Position numbers and translations under genes: made by a program | Assembly (NCBI GenBank): GCA_025890175.1 | Contig: JANPYM010000016.1 | Location: 314,956 to 327,455, forward strand | DNA length: 12,500 bases | From: Ciborinia camelliae | Taxonomy: Eukaryota > Ascomycota > Leotiomycetes > Helotiales > Sclerotiniaceae | Reading direction: 5' to 3' | In this document: positions 1-9,206 of the stretch, one piece after another | Numbering within the stretch: the stretch's first letter is position 1 | How the letters are laid out: the number at the start of each line of letters is the position of its first letter | Notes under the pieces: generated by a model | What the model was told of the DNA's origin: nothing | The model's database searches: none | The model's input: the letters and a program-made list of their open reading frames with translations, nothing else

Positions 1-3000
1 TTAAAAAATATAAGATTATTTTTAAATCTTTTATTTAAAACTTTTTTATTAAATTTTTTTTTAATATATTATATATATTTGTTTTTTTGATTATAAAAAA
101 GTTATTAATATATATTATTATTATTATTTTTTTATTATAATTAAAATAAATATAATTATTTGTTTTTATTAATATAAAATCGAATTAAATTAATATAAAA
201 TATAAAATCTCTTACTATTATTTTAATATTTATTTCAAATTATATAAAACTTTAAATAATTAATATATTCAAATCTTATCTTTAAAATTTTTTTTTAATT
301 ATTTAAATTAAATTTTATTTTGTTTTTAATATAATAACAATTCGATATAAATTAACAAATTATTTAATATAATAATATTTAAAAATATTATAATTATATT
401 TATTTAATATATTTTTAATTCAAAACAAATAGTAATTGTTAAAATTATTTTTCAAAAAATGTTTTTACAAATTTTTGCAAAAATTTGATCAAAATTCAAT
501 TTATAATATTACTTAAAATCTTATATAATTTAATAAATTTTATATTTTTTAATATTACTTTTTTTGTTTTATTTTCGTTTATAAATTATTTTATTATAAA
601 AAATTTTTTGTTTTTAAATTTTTAATTTTTAAACAAATTTAAAGATTTTGTTATTAAAAATTAATTTATATTTAATTTTAATTAATTTTATTTATTTAAT
701 TTTATTAAATAATTTTATAATCTTATTAAATGTTTTGGGATTATTTTTAATATCGATTGTTATTATTGTACAAATTATATAAACAATAATATAATATTAT
801 TATAATATTTATATTATTATATTATTTATTTTTTTATTAATAGTTTTTTTATTTTTTAAATTTTTGGAATATTCTTAATTATATTTTTAATCAAACTTTA
901 ATATTTTATTAACATTAATTTAATCGAATTGATTTTTATAATTAAATAATATATAATTATTTATAATATTTAAATAATTTTTAATATTAATAATTAATTT
1001 ATTTAATTAAATATAAATAAAATTATTTAAAAATATTAAATTATTATTTAATTTTTTTTTTGCTTTAATATTCACCTAAATTATTATTATTGTTAATTAA
1101 ATTAATTAAAAAATTTAATTTATTAAAATAAATATTAAAAAAATAAACAATTTTATTAATTATACAAATAAAAATAAATATTTAATAAATATAATTTTTT
1201 TTAAAATTAATAAAAATATTTTTTTTAATTTGAAAAATAAACTTTTTATTTGTAATATAACATTTCTTTGAAATATAAATATAAACAATATTGCTAAATA
1301 CTTATAAATAGAAAATATTTGATTGATTATTTATATCAAAATAGATATAGTTTATATAAGCCTTATACAAAGTAATTTTGTTAGATAAAGATTTAATTAT
1401 AATCCGATTTATAATATAAATTATATTTCGAAGAATCTTTAGTTAAAAAATATATGGAATTATTATTTTAATAAAAATAAATTGTATCTTATTAAGAATT
1501 ATATAAATAAAACGTTTAAATATTTTATTTTAATTTAATATATAAAAAATTATAAGTTCAAAATAAAACTTTAAGTTTTTAATTATTTAATTAAGTTTAT
1601 ATTATTTATATTTGTTATCTCTATCAAGTTTTTAGATTAAAATCATTATACTATATTATATGAATATTTACTAATTTATAATTCAAATAACTTTTTTAGT
1701 CTTATTTTTTTTTTTTATAAATAAATATAATTTATTTATAAATATTATTATTAATAAACAAAATTATATATTTATAATTATTAATATTAATAAAATAAAT
1801 CTTAATAATATTAATATTTATTTTTTTAAAAAACTTTATAATATAAAAATTTATATTTTTTTGTTATATATAATAAAATTTTTTAAACTTACAAAACTTA
1901 TAAATTTTATTTTTTGAATAATTATTTAAATTTTTTAAAAACAAATCCTAAACAACTTTTTAAATATTTTTAATATTTTTTGAAAAAAAATATTTAAAAT
2001 GTTTATATTATATTTTTATCAATTAAATATTTATAATATAAAACAAAATAATTAATAGAACTTTTCAAATAATTAGTATTTTTAATATTAAAATATAAAA
2101 ATATTAATTAATTTGAAAAAAATAATTTTAATTTTTATTATAAATTATATTTAAATTATTATTGTTTTTATTAAATTTAATATATTTTTTCTTAATTTAT
2201 ATTTTATACTCCAAAAAAAGTTTAATAAATAAATTAATAAAATAAAGATTATTTAATAAAAAAATAAAATTAATTAAACAATTCGATATAATATATTTAA
2301 AAATAATTGTTTTAATTTTCTTAAAAATAATAAAATTGTTTATTAATATTAATATTAAAAAATTTGTTTTTTTATTTAAAAGTTTTTAATAAATTTTAAA
2401 ATTATTTTTATTTTACAAATAATGAAATAAAATATTTATATCAAAAAATTATATTTTTTATATATAACCATTTTAAATAATTTAATTATTAAAAAAAGTT
2501 TGTATAATTATATTAAAATTATTATTAATCAAAAAAATTAAAAAATCTAACAATATTATATATAAAACTGAAATATAAAAATTTGAAAAAAAACCAAACA
2601 ATAGTAAAAAAAAAGAATTTGTTTTTATCTCAAAACCTATTCTAATATTAAAATTAGGACTAAAATCAAAGCCAAAGCTAAAGCTAAAGTTTAAGCCAAA
2701 ATCATTGTTTACCCTAAATTTATTCTTAAATTTTTTATATTCATTATATTGTACCCACTTTTTTTTATATTTTTTTTCCCAAATTTTCTTTACTATAATA
2801 TTCTTCGAATTATTAAAATAAATATTTATATAAAACTTAAATACAAAAAATATATTGCAATAATTATATTTATTATTATTAATATTGAGTTATAATAATT
2901 TTAATAATTTTAAAAATTTTAATTCTTTTTCCTTCCTAAATCTAAATTTATTGCTTTAATTCTAATTTGTTTCTCAAATTTTATTTTCAAATAAGACTAT

Positions 3001-4262
3001 TCTATTATTATCGAAATCATTATTTTTTTATATTTTATTAATAAAATCAACCAAAAACTTTTCAAAACTTAAAAACTTATCTTTACCGCTATAATAAATT
3101 TAATACAAATTTTTATTAATCCAAATAAAAAAATATTTGAAAATTTTGATTATAAATTAAATATAATAATTTAAATTTAAAAGTTTAATATCCAAATCTA
3201 TTAATTTTATTATACAAAATTTATATTTTATAATAAATTTATTAATCAAATTAAAATTATTAAAATTTATTTTAAAAAAACAATTTTATTTATTTATATA
3301 TAAATAATAATTAATTTTTTTATATTAATTTTTAAATTTCTTTAATATATTTTTAATTTTTATATATTTTTTGATAAATAATAATTCAATATTATTAATA
3401 AAATTTTTAATATAATATTATATCTTAAAATTCTTAATAATTCAATTATTCCAAAACCAAATCTTATTAACTATCCTAATAATAATATTTCTATAATTAT
3501 TTATTTTGTTATAAAAATCGATAAATTTTAAAATTCGAAAATAATTAAATATATTATTTATTTTAATAATATTTATAATATTTTTAAGTTATATATTATA
3601 ATTTTTTACTCCCTTAAAATAAAATTTATATAAAAATATTAGATTATTAAAAATTATAATAACTTTTAAATCAAAATTTAAAGTTATATTAAATACTAAT
3701 AAATTCTATTATACCGATAATAAATCTTTTTATATAAAAAAAAATAATCGAAATATCAAACCTTTTAATTTTAATATAATATTGTAAAAAATATCTTCTT
3801 CCTAAAATTAACCTAAAAATAAATTGGGTTTTTTATTCTGTTCTTTTTTAATATCACCTTCGATCTTAACAAAAGACTCTACGATTTTCTATAATCCCTT
3901 TAAATGTAACATTATTATTACAAAATCTATAAATAAATTTGAAAAAAATCCAACTATAAAAGTTAACCCTTCCAACTTGTTATTTTTTTTTCGTAAATAT
4001 TAATCTTTTGCAATATTCTAAATATTAACTTTTTTTTATTATATTTAACGTTTTTCTACTTAATATTTTAAATCTTTTATTTGTCCTATAAAAAACACAA
4101 AAAAAATATAAAATAAAATAAATAAATCAAAATAATCAGAAATTTACCTATTAGCTTAACATATCCAAACTTATAATCTATTAAAATTAAATAAATCATA
4201 TAAAAATACAAATTATATAATATATTTGAAATTATTATAAAATTAAAATTAAACCTTGTATA
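1..4262. repeat. Extreme A+T-rich block, RIP-like degraded DNA without genes
   Basis: By eye roughly nine in ten bases are A or T. Stops are dense in all frames, and no reading frame of useful length or recognisable protein motif is seen. In filamentous ascomycetes such blocks are usually transposons mutated by RIP (C to T, mainly at CpA). I could not identify the parent element. Residual C and G are roughly balanced in about 1-2600, but from about 2600 to 4260 the + strand keeps far more C than G. For example, 3421-3480 has about a dozen C and no G. Many CAA triplets survive, so a pure CpA-to-TpA process is not obvious. Mitochondrial DNA is a weaker alternative, because no rRNA, tRNA or mitochondrial protein is visible and the A+T content seems too high. 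Confidence 0.85.
2662..2703. repeat. Degenerate hexamer repeat inside the AT block
   Basis: Seven consecutive six-base units vary around AAAGCY (AAAATC, AAAGCC, AAAGCT, AAAGCT, AAAGTT, TAAGCC, AAAATC). The differences are mostly C/T, as expected of a tandem repeat that has suffered transitions. This is one of the few recognisable remnants of ordered sequence in the block. On the minus strand it would read as alternating Phe with Gly, Ser or Asp, but no flanking frame supports a gene. Confidence 0.6.
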
Positions 4263-4282
4263 CTATTTAAGCTTAAAATAAG

Positions 4283-4340
4283 GCGCTAAGCCGTATTAGG
4301 CCTACGGCCCGCTTCGCGGTCCGTATGGCTCATACGGCCC
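4283..4340. repeat. GC-rich cluster of three tandem hairpins at the AT-block edge
   Basis: An abrupt GC-rich island lies between the AT block and an AT minisatellite. Three inverted repeats follow one another. GCCGTA (4290-4295) pairs with TACGGC (4303-4308) and encloses most of the perfect palindrome TAGGCCTA (4297-4304). GGCCCGC (4307-4313) pairs with GCGGTCC (4316-4322) apart from one mismatch, with a TTC loop. CCGTATG (4321-4327) pairs perfectly with CATACGG (4331-4337), with loop GCT. Such compact palindromic GC clusters are known as mobile-like elements in fungal mitochondrial genomes. Whether this one is related, or is a transposon end, is not decidable from the sequence. Confidence 0.7.
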
Positions 4341-4354
4341 TGGCTACTCTCAAC

Positions 4355-4551
4355 ATTTATTATTTATTATTTATTATTTATTATTTATTATTTATTATTT
4401 ATTATTTATTATTTATTATTTATTATTTATTATTTATTATTTATTATTTATTATTTATTATTTATTATTTATTATTTATTATTTATTATTTATTATTTAT
4501 TATTTATTATTTATTATTTATTATTTATTATTTATTATTTATTATTTATTA
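4355..4551. repeat. Heptamer minisatellite (TTTATTA)n, about 28 copies
   Basis: A near-perfect seven-base unit is repeated for about 197 bases, then degenerates into ATAATAATTT-type units to about 4575. Because the unit is not a multiple of three, one + frame stays open as a recurring seven-residue peptide. That frame is a repeat artefact, not a gene. The perfection of the array contrasts with the heavily mutated DNA just upstream and points to recent slippage expansion. Confidence 0.95.
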
Positions 4552-4589
4552 TAATAATTTATTATAATAATTTATAAACTATAATATTT

Positions 4590-5850
4590 CTTATTTTTGA
4601 TCTAACTTTTTATAATAAAAAATCTTTTATATTAAAAAATGAAAGCGAGATTCTTTATACAAAATTTTATACTAAAGTTTATCCACACGGAACCTACATT
4701 ACTCCATATTATCCCCACACATAATAATACAATAATTTTACTATTGCGCTAGCCGGGATTATAATCTGTGGGAAAAAGGGTTGTGCTAAGCCACTGTGCT
4801 TAAGCATTATATACCATTCCAACAAAAGTAGCAACATTATTCGTAAGGTGGTTTGGCTAATAGTTCTAGTGGATTGGTACTTTTCCAGGCCCACCCACCG
4901 TCCTGCAAAGGTTAGCGATTAATGCGGCCGCAATCTTTTATCGGTTGATTTCAGGGGTAATATTTGCTTGGCTACACATGCCCGCAGTGAGTCTGCCGAT
5001 ATGCAAGTATTGCAGTTACGCAGTGAGGGGGTGATTCTTTATGTAGTGTGTAGAAAGGTTGATTTATTATTAGAATTATGATTTTGAGATTATATAGACT
5101 TACTAGAGCTCTAGTCGTAACTTTCATATTAATCCCTAACAGCGGATGACTCGGCACACCATACTAAATGAGTATAGAATAAAAATACTTTAAGAGGCTC
5201 TCGAACGTTTGGTTTTGCAGCTGTGCCATTTCGATGCAGTAGAACAACACAATAATTGTTGGTTTACAGCTTCTTTCTGGAAGGTGTCAATTGATTCTAG
5301 TGCAAGATTCTCATCATGACTGGCGAATGATTGGCTTTTGTCATACCACGTATCCTGAAGTCATCAAATACAAAATCATACATTTTTTTTACAGAGACAA
5401 TGAGGTTTGGGATTTGGGATAAGCCTTTATGACTGTGCGTAAGTGGAGAAATAGGATCTTATGTGGAAGGGGGCGAGGATGCTCTAGCCAGCAAGTATAC
5501 TGTCACATTCTTCTTTAGTTTAACTCTCGACTTGCGACGTGCATTAGATAGATCCAGCAGGTATCTGTAGATAAAGAAAAGCGAATTACTGAATTTGATT
5601 TCAATGATGTTGTTAGAACATGTAATACATCAATTAACTCCTTTTAAAGGTATATTGTAAATTATTTTTATAAATATTCGAATGGAGATTTGTTTAATAA
5701 AAAATAAATTGATATATTTCATTTTGATTAGAATATGTTATATGTATTTAAAAATCAATAATATTATTGGTATTACCTCGGATGGTGATATGTGATAGCA
5801 TATAATGGAATTTATAAACTAAATCGATTTAGTTGATAATAATCTAGAGC
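4590..5850. other. Non-coding stretch, nothing recognised
   Basis: Composition rises to ordinary levels but stays A+T-leaning, especially at 5630-5850. Short minus-strand frames near 4709-4894 and 4972-5157 have no motif, no codon pattern and no neighbouring support, so they are taken as chance. No tRNA, rRNA or transposon end was seen. The stretch holds one notable palindrome at 5102-5115. Confidence 0.6.
5102..5115. repeat. Perfect 14-base palindrome
   Basis: ACTAGAGCTCTAGT is its own reverse complement. It lies in non-coding DNA with no gene nearby to regulate. It could be chance or a binding site. No function can be assigned. Confidence 0.6.
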
Positions 5851-5852
5851 TA

Positions 5853-6842
5853 GTGCTGCGAGGGGTAGCATCCACTGACCAATCCGAAGATGACTACTGG
5901 CGCGCCTACGAAGCCACGAGAACCAAATATGCAGAAGACAGTTTCTTAAACATAGTCTATGACTACCTCTCTTCTACGGCATCAACATCGTTCACAAAAG
6001 CCCACGACGTTGGATGCGGATTCGGCGTCGGTGCCTCCGAATTGGCAACCCGTTTTGCACATGTCGTGGCAAGTGACAATAATGGCTCATCTCTCGATGC
6101 GGCACATCGATTCCTGGTTCCTAACCCGGATTCCCAAGATAGTGATAGATTGACATTTGCACTGTGCAAGGGGGAAGAATTGGGAGCCCATCATGTACCG
6201 CAAAGTGCAGACTTAGTAGGTGCAGCTGAATGCCTTCCATTGATGAACGGATCCGCCGCATTAACTGCGTTTTCTATCATCCTCAAACCGGGAGGTACAC
6301 TTGCAATATAGTTTTATGCACGCCCGCACTTCTCTTAACCGGAGTATACTTCAACCTGCCAGCCTATTTTTGATCGTATCTTGGATTGTATCTTTTTCAA
6401 GGTGACCAATGCGCATGGTCCTGAAATAACCGAGGGTTAGAAGAAGGCAGCTGAGGGTTGTATCAGCTGGTTGAATTATTTGGACTTTTTTGAGAAGCCT
6501 GGTGAATGGGAGAAGGTAGTGAGACTCAAGTGGAATAATAAGAGTGCGCAAAATACTTTCTTCACTCCGGCGGCATGCGATTTCAAACTTGAACCAATTT
6601 CGAAAGTTATGGCGGAGGAGGAAGTGATTGAAGTTGAAGACCCCTCGATTTTGGAACGAAGGTGGCATATGAGAGGTGTTAAGGATTTTATTGATTATAG
6701 TTTTCCTAATATCGAGGATTTGGTGGATGGGAATGATAAAGTTGAAGAGCTATTGAAGCAGTTACAATATGCGATGGGTGGTGAACAGGAGAGAAGGGCT
6801 TTCTAGTGGCCAATTGTGCTTGTTCTGGCAATAAAGTCATGA
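5853..6842 (+). pseudogene. Class I SAM-dependent methyltransferase pseudogene (fungal TAM/Crg1-like)
   Basis: A single frame of 329 codons reads through four in-frame stops without any frameshift: TAG at 6309, TAA at 6336, TAG at 6438 and TAG at 6804. The final TGA is at 6840-6842. Residues 51-58 (HDVGCGFG) are the SAM-binding motif I, D75 in VVASDNN is the acidic end of strand beta-2, and residues 144-152 (LKPGGTLAI) match the late GGTL motif. After the first stop the frame continues with FYARPHF, later FFTPAACDF, and closes with WPIVLVLA, as in the fungal small-molecule methyltransferases related to trans-aconitate methyltransferase. The length fits that family. No ATG opens the frame: it is open from 5823, and GTA stands at 5865 just before the conserved-looking ASTDQSE start. 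The first stop most simply replaces a Trp (TGG to TAG). Substrate unknown. Product almost certainly non-functional. Confidence 0.85.
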
Positions 6843-7388
6843 ATACTAGATGATAGTTTTATGGAGATACACTAGATGAAGATATGTAGATAGAGAAGCT
6901 GTGGCCTCAATCACTAGATCTCATAAATCTTAACATGCATCATACCCTCCTCACCACCCCATCCACCCCATACTTATCCATAACCCCCTTAACCATAGCA
7001 CACTTCAATATCACTCATGATTGATAAAACTCTCTTTACAAAAAAGTTTGATCGCGAGATTACAAAGGCAATCCATCTAGCAGCAAAATGTTTGTGGGGA
7101 GGGAGAGTTTGGGGGGGCGGCGAATGTTACCAAAGTATATTTCGGTTGTTTTCTATTGAAGCAGTTTCTTGATTGGGAATATATCAACTCCCGGCCATTT
7201 CACGTGAAGTAAGTGAATTTGCTTGGTGCTTGGAATACTGTTTTGGAATTAGGCCACGCTAGGTCGGTCCGTTTCCCACTAGAAATGAGGAATACTTATT
7301 GGAATTTCGGACAAAATCGCTTAGCATATTATTATGTCTATACCAAGTTTGTAACCAACGATGGAGATTTATTCTGACTTTGTAATAG
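6843..7388. other. Intergenic stretch with a possible minus-strand gene tail
   Basis: No substantial open frame is present. At 6940-7011 the minus strand reads a short segment ending in KGVMDKYGVDGVVRRV and a TGA. It looks like a protein C-terminus, but an in-frame stop closes it only about 24 codons upstream. A G-rich tract lies at 7096-7121. A perfect ten-base palindrome TTCACGTGAA (7199-7208) contains the CACGTG core bound by bHLH factors. Its role here is unknown because no intact gene adjoins it. Confidence 0.4.
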
Positions 7389-7844
7389 ACTGGTCTGTCG
7401 CCGCTGCCCTATATCCCACCGGATGAAATAAATTGTAGTGGCACTTCCTACAAGTCCCCAATATTGCCAGATCATTCACTCGGGTCCAAGGTGTCGCTGC
7501 CACCGAGTCCTCTATTCCGGCACCTCGATTGTTATCGATCCCCCAAAAACTTCCGCATCTTACCGGCTCTTGGGGGGATGAGGTTCTCGCAGTTCGGTGA
7601 TTCAACGTAGCCGGATAAGCTGTATATATATTCTTTCAGCATAGCAGATACGGCGGTTGAGATCTTCTTGAGCTGTTATAAAAAGCCGCCGATGACGATT
7701 CAGGGGCAATTGCAAAATTGTAAGGCGAGCCAGAAGTTTAATGTCAAGGGTTACGACAGGTGCAGAGTTTTATTGAGGAATGTGGTGGATGGGTGTAGGT
7801 TTGCTCAGTCATTTTTCTTCGTTTTTCCCTACTCGTTGACCTAG
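7389..7844 (+). pseudogene. Possible relic of a small cysteine-containing protein
   Basis: One + frame is open from 7389 to 7607 (73 codons), is interrupted by a single TAG at 7608-7610, then runs on for 77 codons to TAG at 7842-7844. The downstream part contains ATG at 7692 and four cysteines in a spacing reminiscent of small secreted fungal proteins (SCYKK, QNCKA, YDRCR, VDGCR). G+C content is near half and higher than the flanks. A pyrimidine-rich TTCTTTCAG at 7631-7639 could be a splice acceptor, but the only phase-compatible donor would give a 33-base intron, shorter than fungal introns usually are. No signal peptide is demonstrable, and an opposing frame at 7369-7605 competes. Family not recognised. 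It may be a relic or chance. Confidence 0.35.
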
Positions 7845-8509
7845 CAAGGCGAAAGTCCGAGATTGGGCTTCTTGATCGATAGGTGACGTGCCGCATGACG
7901 GCGTGAGTCCACACAACTTGAAAAATGGAGGAACGACATTGAAGAAGAGGAGCATTGGTGTATTAATTGACCAATTTTTGCGTATATAGTACCTGCTAAT
8001 TGGTACACTTGTATGTTTGCAGTAACCTAGAGATACCAGTAAGGAGTTTGGCGACATGTGTTAAAGCAAGATTGTTTCATTTCTCTCTTATTTTCTGTAG
8101 AAGTAAAATAAAATGTTTGGATCAACTCAACCTTTCCATTTCTTATATCAAGCATGAAACCCATATATTATGAAGCCTTTCTCCTGCCTTTTGCTAATAC
8201 CAGCAACAAAGCTGCTAAGTATTTCAGTTGACAGCCCTCATCGCTAAACTACCAGAGCCACTTTCATCTTCACCGTGAAATGTGATTGAACGAGACTCAA
8301 GCTTGGTATTGAGCACATCAATAACTTCATCTCAAGCGGGAGGCGATGCAAGAAATATTTCAGCATGCCAAGAGATCGAAAGATTATTCGAGCAGATTTT
8401 CTGAGCAAGCTCCAGCCGTCCTCTATATTGTATGTGGTACCTAACTCCCGATTCTATCACTTAATTTCTTTTATTTTTTGTTGAACATATTGTATTGTTG
8501 CAGTGACTA

Positions 8510-8547
8510 TATCGAGCTAGTGTACATAGAACTGTTTTATAACAACA
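8510..8547 (+). repeat. Direct repeat, copy 1 (38 bases)
   Basis: It begins TATCGAGCTAGTGTACATAG and ends TAACAACA. It matches 8742-8779 over its whole length with only a few substitutions. One difference (GTACATA here, GTATATA there) is a CpA-to-TpA change, the direction expected of RIP. The pair is 232 bases apart. Confidence 0.7.
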
Positions 8548-8741
8548 TTTTTTATAATGGACCGCCAAATAGAAGATTTCTTTTACTTGTATAAGTATTA
8601 TTTCATGTGTTTTTTTATATCGTACAGATAAATACATATATTCTTTTTGGCTAAATCGTAGATTTTTGTGTTCTCCAGCAATGGATAAAGATGCTTTTTA
8701 CCCTTCTCGTCATAATGGTTATTAACGATTATATTATTGTG

Positions 8742-8779
8742 TATCGAGCTAGTGTATATAGAATTACTTTATATCAACA
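8742..8779 (+). repeat. Direct repeat, copy 2 (38 bases)
   Basis: Partner of 8510-8547, beginning TATCGAGCTAGTGTATATAG. It carries T where copy 1 has C at two positions. It could mark the ends of a small, decayed mobile element or be a local duplication. No coding capacity lies between the copies. Confidence 0.7.
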
Positions 8780-9206
8780 ATGGTTCTAAAACAACGTTTC
8801 CGATAGTCCGGACTTCGGCTTCTGATTGAAAGAGTTCAAATTCGGATTACTGTTGATCCTACTGAAAACACTGTTGATATAGGAAAGCCTCTCGCAAAAA
8901 TAATGAATCGTTGACTATTGATTGTTTACACTGGGCTATACCTCACCTTTGATTCTTACGCTACGCACCCATCACCCGAATTTCCATCTCAGACTTCAGA
9001 CCTCAGATCAACAGCTTCCAAATTTTGCTATCGACAAGCGTTTCAAAAGGATTAAAAATACCCTCTTGTACGAGCATGATACCTGCACAAAAATGACGAA
9101 TGCCATTTAACTTCAATTTTAAAGTGGTTAGCTCTATAGTTAAAATTCAGATTCATATTTAAATCCAGTACAACAAAAATGATCATCATACTGCAGAATC
9201 ATTATG

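Larger units (their letters stand above)
7845..9206. other. Mostly empty intergenic DNA between two gene relics
   Basis: The stretch leans A+T from about 8450 to 8800. Short frames at 7809-8057 (minus) and 8922-9110 (+) lack any motif and are taken as chance. A diverged direct repeat sits at 8510-8547 and 8742-8779. On the minus strand around 8960-9060, a segment with IWKLLI, then a TGA, then GLKSEMEIRVMG would fit a decayed C-terminal part of the HET gene upstream. This cannot be established without an alignment. Confidence 0.5.

Noticed and set aside
1..4262. Mitochondrial origin of the AT-rich block
   Set aside because: No tRNA, rRNA or mitochondrial protein motif was seen, the A+T content seems too high, and the block adjoins nuclear-type HET and methyltransferase relics.
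4325..4567. + strand 80-residue open frame with a repeating Ile-Tyr-Tyr-Leu-Leu-Phe pattern
   Set aside because: It is the seven-base minisatellite read in three frames in turn, with a start codon from the hairpin cluster. There is no independent protein signal.
5963..6169. Minus-strand and second + frame overlapping the methyltransferase relic
   Set aside because: Both are shadows of the frame that carries the SAM-binding motifs.
5853..6842. Stop-codon reassignment or programmed readthrough of TAG/TAA
   Set aside because: The start codon is also missing and the neighbouring gene is plainly decayed, so loss of function is simpler.
7369..7605. Minus-strand 78-residue frame
   Set aside because: No motif is seen. 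It overlaps the + frame that has the cysteine pattern downstream. Neither is proven, but the + frame extends further.
7423..7620. Secreted protein with signal peptide starting at the ATG at 7423
   Set aside because: The third codon is a stop, and the attractive downstream reading needs a frame change at a run of four C. Too little to support.
7400..7844. KP4-like killer toxin domain
   Set aside because: A short NCSG-type start is suggestive, but the later cysteine spacing and segments do not follow the family.
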